Positions 8,726-19,364 of a stretch of 64,000 nucleotides of DNA are shown here, piece by piece. Each line of letters starts with the position of its first letter. Within the stretch, counting starts at the first letter, position 1. Under the pieces are notes generated by a model. That model worked only from the letters and a program-made list of their open reading frames with translations. It ran no database searches and had not been told where the DNA came from. Made by a program: the position numbers and the translations under genes. Origin of the DNA: Streptomyces sp. NBC_01669 (GTDB lineage: Bacteria; Actinomycetota; Actinomycetes; Streptomycetales; Streptomycetaceae); contig NZ_JAPEQG010000001.1 in the NCBI RefSeq assembly GCF_026339735.1, positions 5,642,001 through 5,706,000 of the forward strand, written 5' to 3'.

Positions 8726-9003
8726 GGACGCCGACGGGCCGTCAGGAAGAAGGCGAACAGCAGCAGGGCGAGCGCGCCGGTGCACAGGACGGCCCGTACG
8801 GCGTTCCAGGCGACCCACGCGTCCTCGAACCGTTCCCGCACGGCGGCGGGATCGGCGATCCGCGCCGGATTTCCCGCGTCCACAAGGACGTTGGCGAGGG
8901 GGGTGGCCACCCCCGAGGTGAGCAGGAAGGCAACGGCGTGCACCGCGAGCGCGGCGAGGATCCACCGGCGCGGGCCGGGCGAGCAGGCCGGAATCGCGCC
9001 GGG
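8674..9003 (-). pseudogene. 5'-truncated DUF1772-like membrane protein
   Basis: The minus strand is open from 9003 to the stop at 8674 and encodes a hydrophobic stretch (RRWILAALAVHAVAFLLTSG), then RFEDAWVAWNAVRAVLCTGA, another hydrophobic segment and a short tail. The (R/W)xxWNxxR pattern followed by a terminal helix is characteristic of the C-terminal half of DUF1772 (anthrone-oxygenase-like) membrane proteins, which are about 150 residues long with four helices. A TAG at 9004-9006 closes the frame upstream, and only GTG at 8943 could serve as start, giving 89 residues with half the fold missing. The 3' end overlaps nnaR by 52 bases. It is best read as a remnant, although a short functional protein is not excluded. 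Confidence 0.5.
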
Positions 9004-9016
9004 CTACCGTGCGGGG

Positions 9017-9580
9017 ATGATCCATGACACTCACCGGCTCGATGCGGAGGTACGACTCCGTCCCGCCACCCCAGGCGACGCCGCCTCGCTCGCCGATTCA
9101 CTGACCCGCAGCCGTACGTACATGCAGCCCTGGGAACCCGTACGGCCCGACACCTTCTACACCGAGCAGGGGCAGCGGGAGCGCCTGGCCGGGAGACTGG
9201 CGGACCGTGAGGCGGGGCGGGTGATGCCCTGGGTGATCGCCGATGCCGAGGACCGTGCGATCGGCGATTTCACGCTCTCCAACATCGTGCTCGGGCCGTT
9301 CTGCAGCGCCGTGCTCGGCTACTGGGTCGATGTCACGTACGCCGGACGCGGTCTGGCCACCGCCGCCGTGCAGCGGATCTGCACCGTGGCCAGGGACGAG
9401 CTGCGGCTGCACCGGGTGGAGGCCGGGACGGTGCTCGACAATGTGGCATCCCAGCGGGTGCTCACCAAGTGCGGCTTCGAGGCGTTCGGCACGGCTCCGC
9501 GCTATCTGCACATCAACGGCGAGTGGCGGGACCACCGGCTGTTCCAGCGAATTTTGCACGACGGCCCGCCGGCAGGCTGA
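9017..9580 (+). CDS. GNAT acetyltransferase, RimJ/RimL type
   Basis: A 187-residue single-domain GNAT protein. It opens VRLRPATPGDAASLADSLTR, has the acetyl-CoA loop as GYWVDVTYAGRGLATAAVQ (Q/RxxGxG/A-type, here AGRGLA), and ends with ASQRVLTKCGFEAFG, typical of RimJ-like N-terminal or small-molecule acetyltransferases. It acts in the cytoplasm with acetyl-CoA. The ATG at 9017 is the first start directly before the conserved beta strand. It faces a second GNAT gene (9636-10178) tail to tail with 55 bases between. The substrate is unknown. Confidence 0.85.
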   Translation: MIHDTHRLDAEVRLRPATPGDAASLADSLTRSRTYMQPWEPVRPDTFYTEQGQRERLAGRLADREAGRVMPWVIADAEDRAIGDFTLSNIVLGPFCSAVLGYWVDVTYAGRGLATAAVQRICTVARDELRLHRVEAGTVLDNVASQRVLTKCGFEAFGTAPRYLHINGEWRDHRLFQRILHDGPPAG

Positions 9581-9635
9581 GTTTGTCGGCCCTGCGTGCT
9601 CCGACCCAGCGTGCTCCGGCCCTGCGCGCCCCGGC

Positions 9636-10178
9636 CTACGCCGCGTGCCGGACGTGCAGATGCCCGTCGAGCGGCCACGGCGCGCGGGCCGGGAGGATCT
9701 CCGCGAAGGCGTATCCGCACTTGACCGCGACCCGGCACGAGGCCTTGTTGTCCTCCTGGTGGATCAGTTCGAGCCGTCGAAGGCCGTCCTCGGCGAAGGC
9801 GGTGAACGCCCAGCCGGTGAGCGCTTCGACCGCCTGCGGGGCGATCCCGCGCCCGCGCGCCCACACCGCCGTCCAGTAGCCGACCTCGGCCGAACCGGAT
9901 CCGGGGTGCGGGTACTTCAACACCACATTGCCGACCAGTTCGTCGCCCCCCTCCGTGTCGACGACGGCGAAGCTGAACCGGGTGCCGGTCTCCCGGCCCT
10001 CGGCCTGCACCCGCAGCCAGCGTCCCGCGTCCGCCTCGTCCGTCACGAAATGCCCCAGCCGGTTGCGCATCGTCGGATCGCGGTACGCCTCGACCAGCGC
10101 CGGCATGTCGTCCTGGCGCCAGGGCCGCAGCAGCAGGGGTCCGGCCGAGAAGGCGGCCGCGCGGAGATCGTCGCTCAT
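9636..10178 (-). CDS. GNAT acetyltransferase, RimJ/RimL type
   Basis: 180 residues: LLLRPWRQDDMPALVEAYRD at the N-terminus, the acetyl-CoA-binding region as GYWTAVWARGRGIAPQAVEA (ARGRGIA), and the late motif NKASCRVAVKCGYAF. This is a cytoplasmic N-acetyltransferase of the same broad family as its convergent neighbour at 9017, but not a close copy, so the pair is not a recent duplication. The start ATG at 10178 precedes MSDDLRAAAFSAGP. About 115 bases separate it from the divergent CGNR gene. The substrate is unknown. Confidence 0.85.
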   Translation of the reverse strand: MSDDLRAAAFSAGPLLLRPWRQDDMPALVEAYRDPTMRNRLGHFVTDEADAGRWLRVQAEGRETGTRFSFAVVDTEGGDELVGNVVLKYPHPGSGSAEVGYWTAVWARGRGIAPQAVEALTGWAFTAFAEDGLRRLELIHQEDNKASCRVAVKCGYAFAEILPARAPWPLDGHLHVRHAA

Positions 10179-10293
10179 GGCCTCACCGTACGCGGGGAGT
10201 TCGGCGGCGGCCCGAGCGGCGGGAGGGGTTACGGGCCGGGCCGCCGAGGGGCACTCTGGTGGTGGCTCCCACCGGCGACCCCGAGGCGGTGAC

Positions 10294-10911
10294 ATGCGCA
10301 TGGCGGCGGGCACAGGCTCGTGCGACTGGCGGTTCGACTCCGGGCGGCTCTGCCTGGACCTGGTGGCGACGGGGATCGGAACCTCCGGCGCCTGTGAACT
10401 GCTCGACGGGACCGACCGGCTCGCCGACTGGCTGGTGGCTGCCGGACTCGTACCGAAGGGCACACGTCTCGACGCCGTCGACGAGACCTGGCTGCTGAAT
10501 TTCCGCCTGCTGCGGACGGGTGTCGACCGGCTGCTGACCGCAGAGCTCGGCGGCCGCGGCGCCGACGGCGCGCTGGAGCGGGTCAACGAACTCGCCGCCG
10601 CGCCGCCGCCGGGACTGCGGGCCGTGCGCGCCGGGAACGGTGTACTGGTGCGGACATTCAGTGCCGAGCCCGAGTGCGGGGCGCTGCTGGCCGCCATCGC
10701 CCGCGACGTCGTGGAACTCCTGACCGACCCGGAGGCCCGGGCCGGGCTCCGCCGCTGCGAGGGCGACAACTGCCGACGGCTCTACCTCGACACGTCACGG
10801 GGGAGGCGCCGTCGCTGGTGCTCCAGCGAGGTGTGCGGGAACCGGGAGCGGGTGGCCCGGCACCGGCGGCGGGTGGCGGCGCTCGCGGCCCCGGCGGATG
10901 TGTCCGCGTGA
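10294..10911 (+). CDS. CGNR zinc-finger (ABATE-like) protein
   Basis: 205 residues. The N-terminal part (GRLCLDLVATGI; DRLADWLVAAGLV) is the helical ABATE-type domain. The C-terminus carries the CGNR zinc ribbon: LRRCEGDNCRRLYLD, basic residues, then WCSSEVCGNRERVARHRRR. Such proteins are putative DNA-binding regulators, widespread in actinomycetes and mostly uncharacterised. The ATG at 10294 was chosen; a second ATG lies two codons on. It is divergent from the GNAT gene and about 120 bases upstream of sigU. No functional link to sigU is evident apart from position. Confidence 0.82.
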   Translation: MRMAAGTGSCDWRFDSGRLCLDLVATGIGTSGACELLDGTDRLADWLVAAGLVPKGTRLDAVDETWLLNFRLLRTGVDRLLTAELGGRGADGALERVNELAAAPPPGLRAVRAGNGVLVRTFSAEPECGALLAAIARDVVELLTDPEARAGLRRCEGDNCRRLYLDTSRGRRRRWCSSEVCGNRERVARHRRRVAALAAPADVSA

Positions 10912-11032
10912 ACCGTCGTGCACAGGTACGTCGTGTCCACGCAACAAATGTCGAACGGCATTGAATGGATCGCGGCCCGCCTCCGTATTCGATGGCCAAG
11001 GAGCTCTACAGAGTCTCGACCGGGAGGTTCGG

Positions 11033-11620
11033 GTGCGCAAGGATGCGGCCGTGGCCGATGACCGTCCGCACAGGGCTCGACATCGCAGTGAACCGCCCGC
11101 GTCACCCTCCGCCGTTCCGGACGAGGAGCTGATGCGGGCGCTCTACCGCGAACACGCCGGACCGTTGCTCGCGTACGTGCTCCGCCTCGTCGCCGGCGAC
11201 CGTCAGCGTGCCGAGGACGTGGTGCAGGAAACGCTCATCCGTGCCTGGAAGAACGCCGGTCAGCTCAACCGGGCGACCGGCTCGGTCCGCCCCTGGCTGG
11301 TGACGGTCGCCCGGCGCATCGTCATCGACGGCCACCGCAGTCGGCAGGCCCGGCCGCACGAGGTCGATCCGTCGCCGCTGGAGGTCATTCCCGCGGAGGA
11401 CGAGATTGACAAGGCGTTGTGGCTGATGACTCTCTCGGATGCGCTCGACGATTTGACCCCTGCCCATCGGGAAGCATTGGTCGAGACCTACTTCAAGGGA
11501 CGCACGGTCAATGAGGCCGCCGAGGTGCTCGGCATACCCAGCGGCACGGTGCGGTCCCGGGTCTTCTACGCACTGCGCTCGATGAAGCTCGCACTCGAAG
11601 AGAGGGGGATCACGGCATGA
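11033..11620 (+). CDS. sigU: ECF RNA polymerase sigma factor SigU
   Basis: A 195-residue ECF sigma factor. Region 2 spans about 35-100 (ELMRALYREHAGPLLAYVLR; AEDVVQETLIRAWKNA; RPWLVTVARRIVIDGHRSR). Region 4 spans about 135-185 (LTPAHREALVETYFKGRTV; IPSGTVRSRVFYALRSMK). The GTG start at 11033 has GGGAGG six bases upstream. The stop overlaps the anti-sigma ATG (ATGA), which should keep the two proteins in balance. The position, directly before a membrane zinc-finger anti-sigma gene and a HelD-like gene, matches SigU of S. coelicolor, whose release in an anti-sigma mutant blocks differentiation and changes protein secretion. Confidence 0.88.
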   Translation: MRKDAAVADDRPHRARHRSEPPASPSAVPDEELMRALYREHAGPLLAYVLRLVAGDRQRAEDVVQETLIRAWKNAGQLNRATGSVRPWLVTVARRIVIDGHRSRQARPHEVDPSPLEVIPAEDEIDKALWLMTLSDALDDLTPAHREALVETYFKGRTVNEAAEVLGIPSGTVRSRVFYALRSMKLALEERGITA

Positions 11621-12552
11621 GCGACCACGAGTGGGAGCCTTTCGGGCCCCGGCCGACCGGTCCCTCCAGCCCCACCGGCCCCACAGGTCCGCGTGGCCGC
11701 CCCGTGTTCCCCGGCGGTCCGGGCAGCTTCGGCGGTCTCGATGACTTCGGCGGTTTCGGCGGACGCGGCGGTTCCGGTTCTGGCGCGGCGGTGGAAGGGC
11801 CGGAGCACGACGCCGCCGGTGCGTACGTCCTGGGCATCCTGGACGACGCCGAAGCGTCCGCCTTCGAAGCGCATCTGGCCGGCTGCGCGCTCTGCGCCGC
11901 CCATCTCGACGAGTTCGCCGGGATGGAACCCATGCTCGCGATGCTCGCCGAGGCCCCCGCCACCGTGCCGGGCGCCCGACCCGTCCCGTACGTCCCGGAG
12001 CCGCCCGCACCCCGGTTGCTCGACCGGCTGGTCGACGAGGTCGCGGCCAAACGGGCCCGCCGCAAGCGACGTGGCCTGTATCTGGCGGCGGCGGCAGCGG
12101 CGCTGATCATCGGCGGTCCGGTCGTCGCGGTCATGGCCACCGGCGGCGACAGCGGCACGACCCAGGCGGCCGACCCGCACCCCACCAGCCCCGCCGAGGA
12201 CGCGTTCTTCCACCACATGCAGGAGAAGGTGCAGGCGACCGACCCCACCACCAAGGTCGCCGCCACCGTCGGCATGGAGAAGAAGGCCTGGGGCACGCAC
12301 GCGGTGCTGGAGCTCAAGAACGTCAGGGGCCCGGAGAAGTGCAGCCTGATCGCCGTGTCCAAGACCGGCGAGGAGGAGGTCGTCACCTCCTGGTCCGTCC
12401 CGAAATGGGGCTACGGCATCAATGACTCCACGCACCCGTCCGCGAAGTACCCGCTGTACGTCCACGGCGGCGCGGCGATGGACCGCGCCGACATCGACCA
12501 TTTCGAGGTGCGGACCTTCGACGGCAAGCGACTGGTGGACATCGACGCATAG
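11617..12552 (+). CDS. rsuA: membrane anti-sigma factor for SigU
   Basis: 311 residues. A Gly/Pro-rich N-terminus (1-65) leads into an anti-sigma zinc-binding domain (about 68-115) with the HxxxCxxC motif as HLAGCALC. A single membrane helix lies near 150-172 (YLAAAAAALIIGGPVVAVMA). The remaining 140 residues form an extracytoplasmic sensor or lid domain. ZAS-type anti-sigma factors hold their ECF partner inactive at the membrane until an envelope signal triggers proteolysis or release. The start overlaps the sigU stop by four bases. The N-terminal Gly-rich extension before the zinc motif is longer than in many family members. Confidence 0.87.
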   Translation: MSDHEWEPFGPRPTGPSSPTGPTGPRGRPVFPGGPGSFGGLDDFGGFGGRGGSGSGAAVEGPEHDAAGAYVLGILDDAEASAFEAHLAGCALCAAHLDEFAGMEPMLAMLAEAPATVPGARPVPYVPEPPAPRLLDRLVDEVAAKRARRKRRGLYLAAAAAALIIGGPVVAVMATGGDSGTTQAADPHPTSPAEDAFFHHMQEKVQATDPTTKVAATVGMEKKAWGTHAVLELKNVRGPEKCSLIAVSKTGEEEVVTSWSVPKWGYGINDSTHPSAKYPLYVHGGAAMDRADIDHFEVRTFDGKRLVDIDA

Positions 12553-12712
12553 GGGTGGCAGCAGGAAATCGGGCCGTGGACGCACCCGCCATGGGGGTCC
12601 GACGCGCAATCGATACCTGCGACGCGCATGATCCGGGCCCGCTGCAGATGCGCGGCGGGCCCCCTTCGCATAGGGTTGACGGCTGCCCAATGCACGTCAG
12701 AAGGGGGCCTCG

Positions 12713-15112
<2,400 letters not shown>

Positions 15113-15184
15113 GCCGGAGGCCGGCGGGGGGAAGTCAACCCGCGATGGGGGAATCACTTCTCCGGGGTCTTTGTTAGCCTGGTG

Positions 15185-15321
15185 TCGGCACCGGCTCGAT
15201 CCAAGCCCCCGGGCCCAACCTTCGTCGCTACGAGCGACCACTTGCCGCGAGGCGAGCATGGCGGGTCGGTGCCGCTCAACTGAAAAGACAGACCCGCGTC
15301 ACCTTCCGGTGGCGCGGGTCT
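15185..15321 (+). ncRNA. candidate structured RNA / attenuator upstream of malic enzyme gene
   Basis: The gap before the malic enzyme gene holds a compact structured segment. GGCACCG (15187-15193) can pair with CGGTGCC (15267-15273) to close a multi-branch element. Inside it are a GTCGC/GCGAC hairpin (15220-15235 region) and a GCC-GCGA-GGC hairpin (15244-15253 region). It is followed by a strong terminator at 15290-15321. GCGGGTC (15261-15267), next to the closing stem, is complementary to GACCCGC in the terminator's left arm, so an alternative antiterminator fold exists. A promoter-like TAGCCT lies at about 15175. It could be an independent sRNA or a riboswitch/attenuator for the downstream gene. 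I do not match it to a known Rfam class. Confidence 0.5.
15290..15321 (+). terminator. intrinsic terminator of the structured RNA
   Basis: AGACCCGCG plus CACC pairs with GGTG plus CGCGGGTCT across a TTCC loop, giving a 14-pair stem with one wobble, followed by TGTTCTTGTTTG. It lies about 205 bases before the malic enzyme ATG, so it either ends a short RNA or attenuates the gene. Confidence 0.75.
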
Positions 15322-15525
15322 GTTCTTGTTTGTGGCCCTGGCATGTCCGTCGCCCCGGTTGGGGGTTCCGCTCAACCCTCTCTATCTCGTATGGTGGAAA
15401 CTACTTTCCGAAACGCGGCAGTCATTACCGGCTACCCGGCAGTAGGTGCGAATATCGGGAAGCGCGTCCGAGGTGAACGCCCCGGCCGCGTGGCAATGAA
15501 GCTAGGGAAAGCGAAGGACTCGGCC

Positions 15526-16959
15526 ATGGCAACGGCGCCCAGCGTCTCGTACTCGATGACGGTCAGGCTGGAGGTGCCCGCGAGCGGCACAGCAGTCTCC
15601 CAGCTCACCACAGCCGTGGAGTCCTCCGGCGGTTCGGTCACCGGCCTCGACGTGACCGCCTCCGGTCACGAAAAGCTCCGGATCGACGTCACCATCGCGG
15701 CCTCCTCCACCTCGCACGCGGACGAGATCGTCGAAGGTCTGCGCGACATCGAGGGTGTCGTGCTGGGCAAGGTCTCCGACCGTACGTTCCTGATGCACCT
15801 CGGCGGCAAGATCGAGATGGCGTCCAAGCACCCCATCCGCAACCGTGACGACCTCTCGATGATCTACACCCCGGGTGTGGCGCGGGTCTGCATGGCGATC
15901 GCCGAGAACCCCGAGGACGCCCGACGCCTGACGATCAAGCGGAACACGGTTGCGGTCGTGACGGACGGCTCCGCGGTGCTCGGCCTCGGCAACATCGGCC
16001 CGATGGCCGCCATGCCGGTCATGGAGGGCAAGGCGGCCCTCTTCAAGCGCTTCGCCGACATCGACGCCTGGCCGATCTGCCTGGACACCCAGGACACCGA
16101 CGCGATCGTCGAGATCGTCAAGGCGATCGCCCCCGGCTTCGCGGGCATCAACCTGGAGGACATCTCCGCACCCCGCTGCTTCGAGATCGAGGCGCGGCTG
16201 CGTGAGGCCCTCGACATCCCCGTCTTCCACGACGACCAGCACGGCACCGCGATCGTCGTCCTGGCCTCGCTGACCAACGCACTGCGCGTGGTGGGCAAGG
16301 GAATTGGGGACGTACGGGTCGTCATGTCCGGCGCCGGAGCGGCCGGTACGGCCATCCTGAAGCTGCTCATCGCCGCGGGCGTCAAGCACGCCGTCGTCGC
16401 CGACATCCACGGTGTGGTGCACGCGGGCCGCGAGGACCTGGTCTCCGCCGACGCCGATTCGCCGCTGCGCTGGATCGCCGAGAACACCAACCCCGAGTCG
16501 ATGACCGGCACCCTCAAGCAGGCGGTCGTGGGCGCCGACGTCTTCATCGGCGTCTCCGCCCCGAACGTGCTGGACGGCGACGACGTCGCGGCGATGGCGG
16601 ACGGCGCGATCGTGTTCGCGCTCGCGAACCCGGACCCCGAGGTGGACCCGGCAATCGCCCGCCAGACCGCAGCAGTTGTCGCCACCGGCCGCTCCGATTT
16701 CCCGAACCAGATCAACAACGTGCTGGTCTTCCCGGGCGTCTTCCGCGGTCTGCTGGACGCTCAGTCCCGCACGGTCAACACGGAGATGATGCTCGCCGCG
16801 GCCCGCGCCCTCGCCGACGTCGTCGGCGAGGACGAGTTGAACGCCAACTACATCATCCCGTCGGTCTTCAACGAGAGGGTCGCGGGAGCGGTTGCCGGAG
16901 CCGTCCGGAACGCCGCGAAGGGCGCCGGGGGCGCTGTGACGGGCCCCACGTCGGCCTGA
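15526..16959 (+). CDS. NAD(P)-dependent malic enzyme with N-terminal ACT domain
   Basis: A 477-residue malate oxidoreductase (decarboxylating malate to pyruvate, with NAD(P) reduction). Residues 5-85 form an ACT-like regulatory domain (VSYSMTVRLEVPASGTAVSQ). The malic enzyme part follows, with NRDDLSMIYTPGVARVCM, VVTDGSAVLGLGNIGPMAAM, metal-site FHDDQHGTAIVVLASL, nucleotide-binding VVMSGAGAAGTAILKLLIAA and GVSAPNVL. The start is the ATG at 15526 with GAAGGA upstream. It links the TCA cycle to pyruvate and NADPH supply. The ACT domain suggests allosteric control by a small molecule, possibly an amino acid. Expression may be governed by the upstream RNA element. Confidence 0.92.
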   Translation: MATAPSVSYSMTVRLEVPASGTAVSQLTTAVESSGGSVTGLDVTASGHEKLRIDVTIAASSTSHADEIVEGLRDIEGVVLGKVSDRTFLMHLGGKIEMASKHPIRNRDDLSMIYTPGVARVCMAIAENPEDARRLTIKRNTVAVVTDGSAVLGLGNIGPMAAMPVMEGKAALFKRFADIDAWPICLDTQDTDAIVEIVKAIAPGFAGINLEDISAPRCFEIEARLREALDIPVFHDDQHGTAIVVLASLTNALRVVGKGIGDVRVVMSGAGAAGTAILKLLIAAGVKHAVVADIHGVVHAGREDLVSADADSPLRWIAENTNPESMTGTLKQAVVGADVFIGVSAPNVLDGDDVAAMADGAIVFALANPDPEVDPAIARQTAAVVATGRSDFPNQINNVLVFPGVFRGLLDAQSRTVNTEMMLAAARALADVVGEDELNANYIIPSVFNERVAGAVAGAVRNAAKGAGGAVTGPTSA

Positions 16960-17030
16960 CCCACGGCGCGTCGCGGGTCGCGGCACCCCAAACGCCCCTT
17001 TAGGGTGGGCGGGCAGCGAGCCCCGCAGAA

Positions 17031-17190
17031 GTCCGCACCCGCTGCGGACCGCTTCAGGGAGTCGACGGAACGTCACCACGACGAGGCAGTGGCGCTTTTC
17101 GTGTGACTCCGAAGGGTGCCGGATTGGCTTTCCCGCCGCAGGTGGGGGCAGGATGCTTCCCCAAGGACTACGTCCAGGGGAGACCCCACA
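17031..17190 (+). repeat. intergenic hairpin and Streptomyces-type inverted repeat before HU
   Basis: The gap from 16960 to 17298 has no gene. It holds GTCCGCA-CCCGC-TGCGGAC (17031-17049), a hairpin without a T-run that may end the malic enzyme message. It also holds a CTTCCCC ... GGGGAGACCCCA element (17156-17188) of the kind scattered between Streptomyces genes; a related copy is at 59762-59800. The HU promoter should lie between 17190 and 17285. Confidence 0.5.
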
Positions 17191-17298
17191 AGGCGCGAGG
17201 TCTAATGACAGACCCGGCTTCGGGGACTGTCCGAGGGCCCTGGCAGCATCGGCTTCGATCTCACGCCTCACAGGCAAGAAGAACACGGGAGTAACAAC

Positions 17299-17580
17299 AT
17301 GAACCGCAGTGAGCTGGTGGCCGCCCTGGCCGACCGCGCCGAGGTGACCCGCAAGGACGCCGACGCCGTGCTGGCCGCGCTCGCCGAGACCGTCGGTGAG
17401 ATCGTCGCCAAGGGCGACGAGAAGGTCACCATCCCCGGCTTCCTGACCTTCGAGCGCACCCACCGTGCCGCTCGCACCGCTCGTAACCCGCAGACCGGCG
17501 ACCCGATCAACATCCCGGCCGGCTACAGCGTGAAGGTCTCCGCGGGCTCGAAGCTCAAGGAAGCCGCCAAGGGCAAGTAG
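17299..17580 (+). CDS. hupA: DNA-binding protein HU (HupA type)
   Basis: A 93-residue HU: MNRSELVAALADRAEVTRKD, the helical dimerisation part, then the DNA-gripping arm RNPQTGDPINIPAGYSVKVS and GSKLKEAAKGK. It lacks the long Lys/Pro-rich tail of the sporulation paralogue HupS, so it is the vegetative, HupA-type nucleoid protein. The ATG at 17299 follows GGGAGTAACAAC. It is monocistronic, with a strong terminator 14 bases downstream and a gene-free leader of about 340 bases. Confidence 0.95.
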   Translation: MNRSELVAALADRAEVTRKDADAVLAALAETVGEIVAKGDEKVTIPGFLTFERTHRAARTARNPQTGDPINIPAGYSVKVSAGSKLKEAAKGK

Positions 17581-17593
17581 GACCCATAGGCGC

Positions 17594-17635
17594 GACGGAG
17601 GGCGGTCACCCCGACCAGGGTGACCGCCCTCCGTC
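17594..17635 (+). terminator. terminator between HU and MurA genes
   Basis: An 18-base arm (GACGGAGGGCGGTCACCC) pairs perfectly with 17618-17635 across a six-base loop. It sits 14 bases past the HU stop and about 110 bases past the convergent MurA stop. There is no T-run, as is usual for Streptomyces terminators. Confidence 0.85.
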
Positions 17636-17746
17636 GTACCGCCCGCAGAAGCGGCCCTGAGCCCTTCGGCGGCCGCCGGACTCCTCCGGTGATCGAAAAC
17701 GGGGCCCGGGGCAGCGCCCCCGAACCCCCGCTCCGGCCCTCGGCCG

Positions 17747-19087
17747 TCAGACCAGCGAGCCGCCCGGCAGCTCGACCTTCGCTCCGAGCTTCTCCAGCTT
17801 CTCCATGAAGTTCTCGTAGCCACGGTTGATCAGATCGATCCCGTGCACCCGCGACGTCCCCTGTGCCGCCAGCGCGGCGATCAGGTACGAGAAACCGCCA
17901 CGCAGGTCAGGAATGACCAGATCCGCGCCCTGCAGCTTCGTCGGGCCGGAGACGACCGCCGAGTGCAGGAAGTTCCGCTGGCCGAAGCGGCAGTCGGAGC
18001 CGCCCAGGCACTCGCGGTAGAGCTGGATGTGCGCGCCCATCTGGTTGAGCGCGGAGGTGAACCCGAGCCGGGACTCGTACACCGTCTCGTGGACGATGGA
18101 CAGCCCCGTGGCCTGCGTCAGCGCCACGACGAGCGGCTGCTGCCAGTCGGTCTGGAAGCCGGGGTGCACGTCCGTCTCCAGGGCAATGGCGTTCAGCGCG
18201 CCGCCCGGGTGCCAGAAGCGGATGCCCTCGTCGTCGATCTCGAAGGCGCCGCCGACCCGGCGGAAGGTGTTGAGGAACGTCATCATCGAGCGCTGCTGTG
18301 CGCCCCGTACGTAGATGTTGCCCTCGGTCGCCAGCGCCGCGGACGCCCAGGAGGCCGCCTCCAGGCGGTCCGGGATCGCCCGGTGCGTGTACCCGTCGAG
18401 CCGGTCGACGCCCGTGATCCGGATGGTCCGGTCGGTGTCCATGGAGATGATCGCGCCCATCTTCTGCAGTACGCAGATGAGGTCCTCGATCTCCGGCTCC
18501 ACGGCCGCGTTGGACAGCTCGGTGACACCCTCGGCGAGCACCGCCGTCAGCAGCACCTGCTCGGTGGAGCCCACCGACGGGTACGGCAGCCGAATCTTCG
18601 TGCCGCGCAGCCGCTGCGGGGCTTCCAGGTACTGGCCGTCGGCCCGCTTCTCGATCGTCGCGCCGAACTGCCGCAGCACGTCGAAGTGGAAGTCGATCGG
18701 CCGTCCGCCGATGTCGCAGCCGCCGAGACCCGGAATGAAGGCGTGGCCCAGCCGGTGCAGCAGCGGGCCGCAGAACAGGATCGGGATGCGCGACGAGCCC
18801 GCGTGGGCATCGATGTCAGCGACGTTGGCGCTCTCGACATGGGTGGGGTCCAGGATCAGCTCGCCCGGCTCGTCACCGGGTCGGACCGTCACACCGTGCA
18901 GCTGCAGCAGCCCCCGCACGACCCGCACATCGCGGATGTCGGGCACGTTGCGCAGCCGACTGGGCCCGCTGCCGAGCAGCGCGGCGACCATTGCCTTCGG
19001 CACCAGGTTCTTGGCGCCTCGGACGCGGATCTCGCCCTCCAGCGGGGTTCCGCCGTGGACAAGCAGGACATCGTCTGTGCCGGTCAT
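17747..19087 (-). CDS. murA: UDP-N-acetylglucosamine 1-carboxyvinyltransferase (MurA)
   Basis: 446 residues of the enolpyruvyl transferase fold. It catalyses the first committed step of peptidoglycan synthesis, transferring enolpyruvate from PEP to UDP-GlcNAc. The fosfomycin-target cysteine is C124 in GLGGCDIGGRPIDFH. Other landmarks are GAKNLVPKAMVAALL near the start and PDLRGGFSYLIAALAAQGTS near the end. The start is the ATG at 19087 (MTGTDDVLLVHGG). Streptomyces often carry two MurA copies, and this window cannot tell which is the main one. It is monocistronic and transcribed away from the yqgE gene. Confidence 0.93.
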   Translation of the reverse strand: MTGTDDVLLVHGGTPLEGEIRVRGAKNLVPKAMVAALLGSGPSRLRNVPDIRDVRVVRGLLQLHGVTVRPGDEPGELILDPTHVESANVADIDAHAGSSRIPILFCGPLLHRLGHAFIPGLGGCDIGGRPIDFHFDVLRQFGATIEKRADGQYLEAPQRLRGTKIRLPYPSVGSTEQVLLTAVLAEGVTELSNAAVEPEIEDLICVLQKMGAIISMDTDRTIRITGVDRLDGYTHRAIPDRLEAASWASAALATEGNIYVRGAQQRSMMTFLNTFRRVGGAFEIDDEGIRFWHPGGALNAIALETDVHPGFQTDWQQPLVVALTQATGLSIVHETVYESRLGFTSALNQMGAHIQLYRECLGGSDCRFGQRNFLHSAVVSGPTKLQGADLVIPDLRGGFSYLIAALAAQGTSRVHGIDLINRGYENFMEKLEKLGAKVELPGGSLV

Positions 19088-19364
19088 GAATCTCGCGTTC
19101 CGGAGTGGTCGGGCAGGGGGCCAACCGAAAGGGTAATGGCCTTCCACCCCCGTTCCATAAGGCGGCGGGGGGTGTACGAACGTCATGAATCAGCCACAAC
19201 ACGCTCTGCTCGCCACGCCTCGCGGAGGGTCACCGCGCCCACGCGCCTCCCGGGCCGTTCGCTCCCCACGCACCCGTACGCCCTGAGCTGCGCTCGGGCT
19301 CGCTCGTCGGCCCGGCGCGTCACTTGGTCCCCATGGAGGGCGAAGATGCGGGATCATTTCTGCC

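Noticed and set aside
6068..9034. Minus-strand open frame of about 990 codons across narK and nnaR
   Set aside because: It is a shadow of two well-supported plus-strand genes and crosses their intergenic region without any motif or start signal.
19185..19286. 33-codon plus-strand frame between murA and yqgE
   Set aside because: It is Arg/Pro-rich with no ribosome site and no family resemblance.
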